This document shows positions 15,805 to 23,106 of a stretch of DNA of 31,460 nucleotides, one piece after another. The DNA comes from Clostridium sp. CAG:389 (GTDB taxonomy: Bacteria; Bacillota; Clostridia; TANB77; CAG-508). Numbering within the stretch: the stretch's first letter is position 1; each line of letters starts with the position of its first letter. Position numbers and translations under genes: made by a program. The notes under the pieces were generated by a model. That model was not told the DNA's origin. It searched no databases and saw nothing but the letters and a program-made list of their open reading frames with translations. The DNA is taken from positions 18,876 to 50,335 of the forward strand of contig FR901954.1 of assembly GCA_000438255.1 (NCBI GenBank), given 5' to 3'.

Positions 15805-17964
15805 TTATTCATCATCCTTATTATCAATGTGTAGAACTCTTTCTTTTATTTCCTGTGTTCTTCCTTTGTTCCAGAAATTACTTCCAATATAACCACATGT
15901 TCTTCTTGCTACATTTAATGTTTTGTGATCTCTGTTTCCGCAATTTGGACAATACCATTCCAAATTATCATCAATTAAGATTTCACCATCAAATCCACAT
16001 TTTTGACAATAATCTGATTTTGTATTTAATTCTGCATACATAATGTTTTCATATATAAATTTGATTATTTGAATAACTACTTCTAGGTTGTCTTGTAGAT
16101 TTGGTGTTTCTACATATGATATAGCTCCACCTGGGCTTAATTGTTGAAATTCACTTTCTAGTTTTAATTTAGAGAATGCATCTATTTCTTCAAATACTGG
16201 TACATGATATGAATTTGTTATATAATCTCTGTCTGTTATTCCTTCTACAACTCCAAATCTCTCTTTTAAGCATTTTGCAAATTTATATGTTGTTGATTCA
16301 ATTGGTGATCCATATACACTGTAATCAATATCTTCTTTTTCTTTCCATTCTTTACATTTATCATTTAGTTTTTTCATTACTTCTATTGCAAATTCTTTTC
16401 CTTTTCCATTATCTGTATGGCTTTTATCTGTCATGTATTTAACACATTCATATAATCCTGCATATCCAAGTGAAATTGTTGAATATCCTCCATGTAGTAA
16501 TGGGTGTATTGGTGCTCCTTTTGGTAATCTTGCAAGTGCTCCATTTTGCCAAAGAATAGGTGCAACATCACTTGTTACTTTACTTAATCTTTCATGTCTT
16601 GCTTGTAATGCTCTATGACATAATTCAAGTCTTTCATCATATATTTTCCAGAATTTATTCATGTCTTTTCCAGACGTTAATGCAACATCAACTAAGTTTA
16701 ATGTTACAACACCTTGGTTAAATCTTCCATAATATTTTGGTTTGTTTGTTTCTGGGTCTACATATGGTGTTAGGAATGAACGACATCCCATACATGGATA
16801 ACAATGTCCTTCTCCATTTTTATCAATTTTTAATTCTTTCATTTTCTTTTCAGATATATAGTCTGGTACCATTCTTTTTGCTGTACATTTTGCTGCAAGT
16901 TGTGTTAAATACCAATATTTACTATTTTCATTTATGTTTGCTTCTTCTAATACATATAATAGTTTTGGAAATGCTGGTGTAACATATACGCCTTTTTCGT
17001 TTTTAAATCCTTCTATTCTTTGTTTTAAGAATTCTTCTATAATCATTGCTAATTCTTCTTTATATTCTTCTGTTTCACCTAGGTACATACATACTGATAA
17101 GAAAGGTGCTTGTCCATTTGTGTTTGTCATTGAATTAACTTGATAATTGAATGTTTGTACACCGTCTGATACTTCTTTTCTTGTATCTTGTTTTGCATAT
17201 TCTTCACATTGTTTTTCTGTTAATCCCCTATCTTTGTATTTTTTGTAATATTTATTATAACTACTTTTTACAAATGGTGCTAAATGTGATAATGATATTG
17301 TTGCTCCACCATATGTTGATGATGTTACTGCTAAAATTATTTGTGTTGCTATTGTACATGCTGTTATAAATCTATGTGGTTTTTCTATCATAACGCCATT
17401 CATAATTGTTCCATTTTGTAGCATGTCTTCTAGATTTATAAGTTCACAGTTTGTTAGTGCATTTTGTGCAAAATAGTCTGCATCATGGAAATGAATTATT
17501 CCTTCATCATGTGCTTTTACTATGTCTTCTGGTAATAAAAATCTTCTTGTTATGTCTGTACTTGTTATTCCTGCTAAATAGTCTCTTTGTGTTGTTACAA
17601 CTGTTGCATTTTTGTTAGAGTTTTCGTTGTTCCAGTATTCACTTTCACCTTCAATTAGTTCTTTTATTGATTGGTCTGTTGTATTTGCTTTTCTAACTAA
17701 TGCTCTTGTGTATCTATATGTGATATATGTTTTTGCTAATTGATATTTTTCTAATGCCATTAATTTTTGTTCTATTATGTCTTGGATATCTTCAACTAAT
17801 ATTCTTGATTTTTTCATATCTTCGATATATGTTATTATTTCGTCAATTTCTGCTTCTGTTGCTCTTTCTTTTTTTGATACTTCATTGTTAGCTTTTTTTA
17901 TTGCTATTCTTATTTTTTCTGGATTGTAGTCTACTATTGACCCATCTCTTTTTATGATTTTCAT
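15805..17964 (-). CDS. nrdD: Anaerobic (class III) ribonucleoside-triphosphate reductase
   Basis: This 719-residue enzyme reduces ribonucleoside triphosphates to deoxy forms without oxygen. An N-terminal ATP-cone (IIKRDGSIVDYNPEKIRIAI, residues about 3-90) gives allosteric control. The core contains HFHDADYFAQN and CYPCMGCRSFL with active-site cysteines. A zinc-binding pair of C-x2-C motifs (CQKCG, CPNCG) precedes the C-terminal glycyl-radical loop RRTCGYIGSNFW. The start is the ATG at 17964, because AGGAGG at 17973-17978 lies 8 nt upstream. Upstream in-frame starts (to 18009) would overlap the promoter -10 at 17998-18003. The promoter region carries several symmetric sequences, suggesting regulation. 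I see no NrdR box. Confidence 0.97.
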   Translation of the reverse strand: MKIIKRDGSIVDYNPEKIRIAIKKANNEVSKKERATEAEIDEIITYIEDMKKSRILVEDIQDIIEQKLMALEKYQLAKTYITYRYTRALVRKANTTDQSIKELIEGESEYWNNENSNKNATVVTTQRDYLAGITSTDITRRFLLPEDIVKAHDEGIIHFHDADYFAQNALTNCELINLEDMLQNGTIMNGVMIEKPHRFITACTIATQIILAVTSSTYGGATISLSHLAPFVKSSYNKYYKKYKDRGLTEKQCEEYAKQDTRKEVSDGVQTFNYQVNSMTNTNGQAPFLSVCMYLGETEEYKEELAMIIEEFLKQRIEGFKNEKGVYVTPAFPKLLYVLEEANINENSKYWYLTQLAAKCTAKRMVPDYISEKKMKELKIDKNGEGHCYPCMGCRSFLTPYVDPETNKPKYYGRFNQGVVTLNLVDVALTSGKDMNKFWKIYDERLELCHRALQARHERLSKVTSDVAPILWQNGALARLPKGAPIHPLLHGGYSTISLGYAGLYECVKYMTDKSHTDNGKGKEFAIEVMKKLNDKCKEWKEKEDIDYSVYGSPIESTTYKFAKCLKERFGVVEGITDRDYITNSYHVPVFEEIDAFSKLKLESEFQQLSPGGAISYVETPNLQDNLEVVIQIIKFIYENIMYAELNTKSDYCQKCGFDGEILIDDNLEWYCPNCGNRDHKTLNVARRTCGYIGSNFWNKGRTQEIKERVLHIDNKDDE

Positions 17965-17997
17965 TTCCATATCCTCCTCTTGTTTAAGTATGCTCAT

Positions 17998-18038
17998 ATT
18001 ATATATCATCCGGGCAGTTTTTCTGTTGCAATTGCAAC
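17998..18038 (-). promoter_or_regulatory. nrdD promoter -10 with adjoining 14-bp palindrome
   Basis: A perfect -10 TATAAT (minus strand) lies at 17998-18003, about 34 nt before the nrdD ATG. The expected -35 position (18021-18026) is poor (ACAGAA) and touches a perfect palindrome GTTGCAATTGCAAC at 18025-18038. A poor -35 abutting a palindrome is typical of a regulator-dependent promoter. Confidence 0.55.
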
Positions 18039-18099
18039 ATTTTATGAAAAAGATTTTTTGGTCTTTTTTTGTCGGCTTGGCTCTAAGTCTTTTTCTTTT

Positions 18100-18139
18100 G
18101 TTACATTTTTGTTACATTTTTTGTAACGATTTCTGTAAC
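18100..18139 (-). promoter_or_regulatory. Array of four GTTACA half-sites upstream of nrdD
   Basis: GTTACA at 18100-18105 and 18111-18116, and its reverse complement TGTAAC at 18122-18127 and 18134-18139. Starts are 11, 11 and 12 nt apart, about one helical turn each. The central pair forms GTTACA-N5-TGTAAC. I read this as an operator cluster. The cognate regulator is unknown. Confidence 0.5.
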
Positions 18140-18168
18140 CTTGTTATATAACTTCTGTAATAAGTAAA

Positions 18169-18277
18169 ATTGGAATCCTAGTGGTAATATATCAATATTT
18201 TTAGTTAAAAACATATCTGGGGTCTACCTTTGGGTCTTTGACCTTAAATATTGATATATTACCACTAGGATTCCAAT
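18169..18277. repeat. 32-bp perfect inverted repeat with 45-nt loop
   Basis: The arms at 18169-18200 and 18246-18277 are exact reverse complements over 32 bases, with a near-match AATAAG/CTTATT extension outside. The loop contains a small GGTC-TTT-GACC hairpin. It lies between a terminator and the nrdD regulatory region. It could be a MITE-like element, or an RNA/DNA hairpin with a regulatory role. No target-site duplication is apparent. Confidence 0.8.
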
Positions 18278-18306
18278 TATTTCTTATTTTTATTGAACCG
18301 TAACTA

Positions 18307-18344
18307 AAAAAGTAGTCAATTTTTTAGTTTCTTGACTACTTTTT
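18307..18344 (-). terminator. Terminator of the small membrane-protein gene
   Basis: Perfect 13-bp stem (18307-18319 with 18332-18344) containing GTAGTCAA/TTGACTAC, followed on the minus strand by a T run. It lies 4 nt past the stop codon at 18349. Confidence 0.85.
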
Positions 18345-18348
18345 ATTT

Positions 18349-18816
18349 TTACCAGAATATTAGAAATGTTAAGAATGTTCCCCATACTACTTGTTCTCTT
18401 GTTAAGTCTTTTAGCATTTCTGGTACTTCTCCTTCTTCTTTTTCGTCTGTAAATTTCATTTCATAATAATCTACATCTTGTACTTTAAAATATATTTCGA
18501 GATTTCTTGTTTCTTCTTCTCTCATTGTTGAAACATCAATGTATTTGCTTCCTAAATATGTATCTCTTTCAGAATATAAGTCTATTCTTAAATATTTATT
18601 TGTTATTTTGTTTTCCTTTCCATTGTATATTGTTCCTTTTATTCTTCCGTTTATTTTTGTTGCTTGTGCTTGGTATATTGTTATTTGTGGCAAGTTGTCC
18701 TTTCTTCCTATGTTTTGATATGCTGTTTCTAGGTTTAAGTATATCAATAGGTTTGAAAAGATGTAAAATGCTATTATAAATATTGCATATTTTAAAAATG
18801 TTTTCATTCTGTCCAT
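18349..18816 (-). CDS. Hypothetical membrane-anchored protein
   Basis: I do not recognise this 155-residue protein. Residues about 8-28 (YAIFIIAFYIFSNLLIYL) form a signal anchor. The outside part (about 45-125) alternates strand-like segments (QITIYQAQATKINGRIKGTI, KYLRIDLYS, RNLEIYFKV), suggesting a small beta-sandwich of the kind found in membrane-anchored extracytoplasmic domains. The last 12 residues (WGTFLTFLIFW) are hydrophobic and could form a second membrane contact. It has its own promoter (18850-18878), a GGAG site 9 nt before the ATG, and its own terminator, so it is a monocistronic unit. A 15-bp palindrome covers the -10 box, suggesting repression. Confidence 0.75.
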   Translation of the reverse strand: MDRMKTFLKYAIFIIAFYIFSNLLIYLNLETAYQNIGRKDNLPQITIYQAQATKINGRIKGTIYNGKENKITNKYLRIDLYSERDTYLGSKYIDVSTMREEETRNLEIYFKVQDVDYYEMKFTDEKEEGEVPEMLKDLTREQVVWGTFLTFLIFW

Positions 18817-18844
18817 ATTTGTTTTCTCCTTTTATTATTTTATG

Positions 18845-18878
18845 TTGTTATTATAACAAAAAAATGTTTAAATTTCAA
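18845..18878 (-). promoter_or_regulatory. Promoter with palindrome over the -10
   Basis: On the minus strand: -35 TTGAAA (18873-18878), 17-nt spacer, -10 TATAAT (18850-18855). A perfect 7-1-7 palindrome TTGTTATTATAACAA (18845-18859) covers the -10 box. Its TTGTTA/TAACAA ends recall Rex sites (TTGTTAA-N4-TTAACAA), but the spacing is shorter. Confidence 0.6.
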
Positions 18879-18886
18879 CATATATG

Positions 18887-21800
18887 TCAAATTTCGATTT
18901 CTTTTTCCAAATAAACAGAATAAATATAAACTTTATCAACTTTTGTGTTTAAAGCCTCTTCAAGAGCTTGTTTGTACAACTCTAATTGATTTTTATATTT
19001 TTCTACAAGTTCAAGTTCCTTACCATTTTCAACATAATCTGTCTTATAATCAACTAAAACAATATTTCCTATCTCATTTACAAAATATAAATCTATAATA
19101 CCTTGAACAAGTACATTTTCTTCTATATCTTCATTATAGATTTTGCTTGCCGGAACATTTATATAAAATGGTCTTTCTTGATAATATTCTTTGGCATTTT
19201 TTAATTGTTCCCAAATTTTTGATTTTGTAAATTGTAATATTTTATATGGATTTATTGCTTCTCTCTCTTTTTCTGTTATAATCTTATTCATTTCTAAATT
19301 TTGAATTAATGTCTGAATTTTTTCTAAGTTATACTCTTCTTTTGGCTTCAATTTTTGTAAGCATAAATGTGTAAGAGTTCCTTTTTGTGCATTTGTTATT
19401 TGGTTATCTTTTTCTTCTTGTAAAAATTTCGGCTTTTCAAAAGCTATAATTTTAGCCTCAGTACTTACGTTTTCTTCATCCTCTAAATTTTCAAAATCAA
19501 TACCCAATTGTTTATTTTTCATTTGTTTTATTTTGGTAACAGAACTCTTTGTTGGAATATCAATAGCCAATTTATTAGGATATTCATACTCAATTTGTTC
19601 TTTAATTTTATTTATTTTGTTTTTGTCAATTATTTTTTGATTTAATGTTTTAATTACTTTTTGTGAAGTATTTTCTTTTTCATCATTTTCCATTTTATAT
19701 TCTAAAATGCTATTTTGTTCAATTCTATTTAATTCAAGCAATTCTTCTGTATTTGCCTGTTCATACAAATATACTAGCAATATCCAGTCCAAATATGTTT
19801 TATATTTTTTTACTAAAATAGGATTTATTTTTCCATCTTTTCTAGCATAAATATTTTTTTGTTGTTCAATATCTTCTAATTGTTTTGCATAATCATTAGA
19901 TATTCCTGTTATAATCAATTTTTCTTTTGCTCTTGTTAATGCAACATACAATATTCTCATTTCTTCTGAAATGTTTTCATTTCTTATAACATTTTTTATT
20001 GCCTCTCTCGTTAAAGTATCATATTGAACCTGTGCATTATAATTAATATATTTAGCTCCGATTCCTAATTCTTGATGTAATAGTACTGGATTTTTCTTAA
20101 TGTCTTGTTCATTAAATTGTTTATTTGTATTTACCAAAAATACAACAGGGAATTCAAGTCCTTTACTTTTGTGAATACTCATTATTCTAATAACATCATC
20201 GTTTTCTCCTATTATTTTTGCAGAGCTTAAATCACCTGAATTTATTTTTAGTTTTTCTATAAAGTTTATAAAATTGTATAATCCCTTGAAACTTGCTGTT
20301 TCATATTTTTTTGCTCTTTCAAATAGCATTTTTAAGTTTGCTTGTCTTAAATTACCATTTGGCATTAGACCAACATAATTGTAATATCCTGTATCTGAAT
20401 AAATTTTCCAAATCAACTCATCTAACGCTAAATATTCCTGTTCTTTTCTCCATGTTTCTATTTGATTTAAAAAGTGTTCTATTTTCTCTTTTAATTGAGA
20501 ATTTACATCAACTTTGGCTTTTTGCATACAATTATAGAAGTTATCATATTTATCTGATAATCTTATTTCTACTAATTCATTATCTGTGAATTTTCCTATA
20601 TTTGATCTTAATACTGTTACAAGTGGTATATCTTGCATTGGATTGTCTATTATTTTTAGTAAACTCATTATTGTTTGAATTTCTATTGAGTCTAAATATT
20701 CTTGATTACTGTCTGAAAATACTGGCATATCCAGTTTTATTAATTCTTGCTCATATATACTTGCTTTGTCTTTTGTAGACCTTAACAAAATTGCTATATC
20801 TTTGTATGTTATGTCTCTAAAATTTTCTTTTTTTCTATCATATACTTGATATTTACTATCTATTAGTTTTTTTATTTTGTTTGCTACATATTTTGCTTCA
20901 ATTTCTATGTTTTCTAAATGTTCTAACTCTTCTGTGTCATTATCATTTTCTAAATATTCTGTGTTTTCTATGTCTAGATTTTCTTCTTTTTTTAAATCAA
21001 TTATATCAATTTCTGTTCTCAAACTTTGATTTATTTTTTTATAATCTTCTGCACCAAAATTTAAATATTCATCTTCATTATAATCAACTTCGCCTAACTT
21101 TTCGCTCATAATATTTTTAAAAATCAAATTTGTAAAGTCTAGGACATTATCTCTACTTCTAAAATTTTTAAATAATTGGATTTTTCTTCCATTTATATCA
21201 TTTGAGGCTGTTCCAACTGTTTCATAATTAGAGTATTTTTCTAAAAATAGTTTTGGCATTGCTTGTCTAAATCTATAAATACTTTGTTTTACATCTCCAA
21301 CCATAAACATATTATTTCCTCTTGATATTGATGAAAGTATAAATTCTTGAACCAAATTACTATCTTGATATTCATCAATTGCTATTTCTTCAAATTTTTC
21401 TGTATATTTTTTTGCAACATCTGTTTTAACTATTTTTTCATATGCTAGTCCATTTTTATCAGTAGTTTTTTCTACTCCTTTTACTAGAATGTTTAATGCA
21501 AAATGTTCTATATCTGTAAAATCAACTATATTTTTATCTCTTTTTTTCTTTGAAAATATTTCATCAAATTCTATAATTAGATTTTTTAATTTTTTCAAAA
21601 TATCATACATATCAAATATATCTTGATTAGATTGCTTTGAATCTGATACAAATATTTTTTCTAATTTTTTGTTGAATTTCTTTTTTACATTATCTCTTAT
21701 CTTTTTTATTTCATCTTTTATTTCTGATTCTACTTTTTTTCTTGGCCATGTTATAAATTTTATATTTTGCGCTATTTCATATGATTTGTCCCAATTGTTC

Positions 21801-22595
21801 AAATTCTCTTGCAATATTGTTAATTGTTTTATATCTGATTCTATTGTTTGTTTAAATTCATCTAAATCTTTTTCATATTCTAATCCATCTATACTATCTG
21901 TAAGAATTGCAATATCATCAATTAATTTTTCATTTATCTCTTCTAATAATACTTTTCCCCAAGGAGTTTGACTAAAATCTTTGTCTAGTTCATTTTCAAT
22001 ATTAAACATTTCTATTTTTTCATCTAGCCATTTTAGCGGATATGGACTTGAATTGATGTAATTATATATGCTTAAAATTAGTTCTTTTAAAGGTGTGTCA
22101 TCTCTATAACTTGTGTATGTATTTACTAGTTTTGTAAAATCTTTATCTTCTGAAAGATATTTATTCTCAAATAATTCATCTAGTATTTCTTGTTTTAAAA
22201 GTTCTATTTCTGGTGTGTCTGCAATTCTGAAATTAGGTGATACATTTTCTAATTCATAAAAATTGTTTTTTACAACATCTAAACAAAATGAGTCTATTGT
22301 ACAAATACTTGCCATATTTAATAATGTTATTTGTCTTTGTAAATTTTCATTTTCTGGTTCTTCATCTAGCTTTTTATATATTGCATTTAGTACTCTTTCT
22401 CTCATCTCTGATGCTGCTGCATTTGTAAATGTTACTACAAGTAATTTGTCTATATCTATATTTTCATTTATTGCTTTGTTTATTATCCTTTCTACTAGTA
22501 CTGCTGTTTTCCCGGCTTCCAGCAGCTGCGGCTACTAATAGGTTTGAGTTTTTTTCATATATTGCTTGTTTTTGCTCATTAGTCCAGTTTGGCAT
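18887..22595 (-). CDS. addA: AddA subunit of AddAB helicase-nuclease, frameshifted in Walker A
   Basis: AddA processes double-strand DNA ends for recombination repair. The main frame (to 22405) lacks the N-terminus. The missing 5' part reads from an ATG at 22595 (GGAG site) as MPNWTNEQKQAIYEKNSNLL and AAAAGS, then shifts. Removing one C (plus-strand G22514 or G22515) restores Walker A AAAAGSGKTAVLVERI and gives 1235 residues, normal for AddA. UvrD-type motifs follow: TFTNAAASEMRERV, IDEYQDSN (Walker B), GDVKQSIYRFRQA, IMSIHKSKGLEFPV and LYVALTRAKEKL. The C-terminal nuclease domain shows GIIDLYF and VLVDYKTD. addB, usually the upstream partner, is not adjacent. As written, no ATPase can be made unless reading shifts. 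Confidence 0.9.
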
Positions 22596-22649
22596 TATTT
22601 TTTCTCCTTCTATATCATTTTCAATCAATTGTGATGTTGCTTAATTGGT

Positions 22650-22955
22650 TCAAATACATTTTCTGTATCGTCTACAATCTACTTTTCCGTGTAAATATAT
22701 TGATAGTTTTTCTCCTTTTATTAGGTTTTCTTTTTGATTTTTGGTTAAATTTTTTATTTGATATTCTAATTTACATGCTAGTGATTTATCTTTGCTTTTC
22801 CATGCTGCTTCTATTTTTATTGCATTATGTGATTTTGTGTATTTTGCTCCATTTTTACTTTTGCTTTTATGTTCTTTTAATCTTTTTTCTAAATCATTTG
22901 TCATTCCTGTGTAAATTGAATTGTCTTCACATCTTATCATATATGTATAGTACAT
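22650..22955 (-). CDS. GIY-YIG endonuclease-fold protein (YhbQ/UPF0213-like)
   Basis: This 101-residue single-domain protein starts with YYTYMIRCEDNSIYTGMTND, carrying the GIY-YIG strand pair. The catalytic-type arginine follows in LEKRLKEHKS, then K-x-GAKYTKSH and KLEYQIKNLTKNQKENLI, the typical end of the small stand-alone family. Such proteins are presumed DNA nucleases, but the cellular function is poorly known. It lies 54 nt upstream of addA on the same strand and may be cotranscribed with that repair gene. No good SD precedes the ATG. A hairpin at 22967-22995 ends 11 nt before it. Confidence 0.88.
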   Translation of the reverse strand: MYYTYMIRCEDNSIYTGMTNDLEKRLKEHKSKSKNGAKYTKSHNAIKIEAAWKSKDKSLACKLEYQIKNLTKNQKENLIKGEKLSIYLHGKVDCRRYRKCI

Positions 22956-22966
22956 TTTTTATTTTT

Positions 22967-22995
22967 ATGCTATATTATTATTTCAAATATAGCAT
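22967..22995 (-). promoter_or_regulatory. Inverted repeat in the GIY-YIG gene leader
   Basis: Perfect 10-bp arms ATGCTATATT (22967-22976) and AATATAGCAT (22986-22995) with a 9-nt loop, ending 11 nt before the start codon where the ribosome-binding site would be. It may limit translation or be a protein-binding site. Confidence 0.45.
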
Positions 22996-23064
22996 GTGTT
23001 CCTCCTATTTTTTCTATATCAATATATCATAAGTTTTGTTTTGTTTCAATATCTAAAATCTATA

Positions 23065-23100
23065 AAAAGTCTATTAATCATTACTGAATAATAGACTTTT
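23065..23100 (-). terminator. Terminator of the FtsX-type ABC operon
   Basis: Perfect 12-bp stem AAAAGTCTATTA/TAATAGACTTTT (23065-23076 with 23089-23100), 6 nt after the permease stop codon. The T-rich arm end supplies the T run on the minus strand. Confidence 0.8.
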
Positions 23101-23106
23101 AACCAA

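Noticed and set aside
17965..18348. CRISPR-like repeats from the GTTACA copies
   Set aside because: Units are 6 nt with no spacers of fixed length, and both orientations occur; this fits an operator, not an array.
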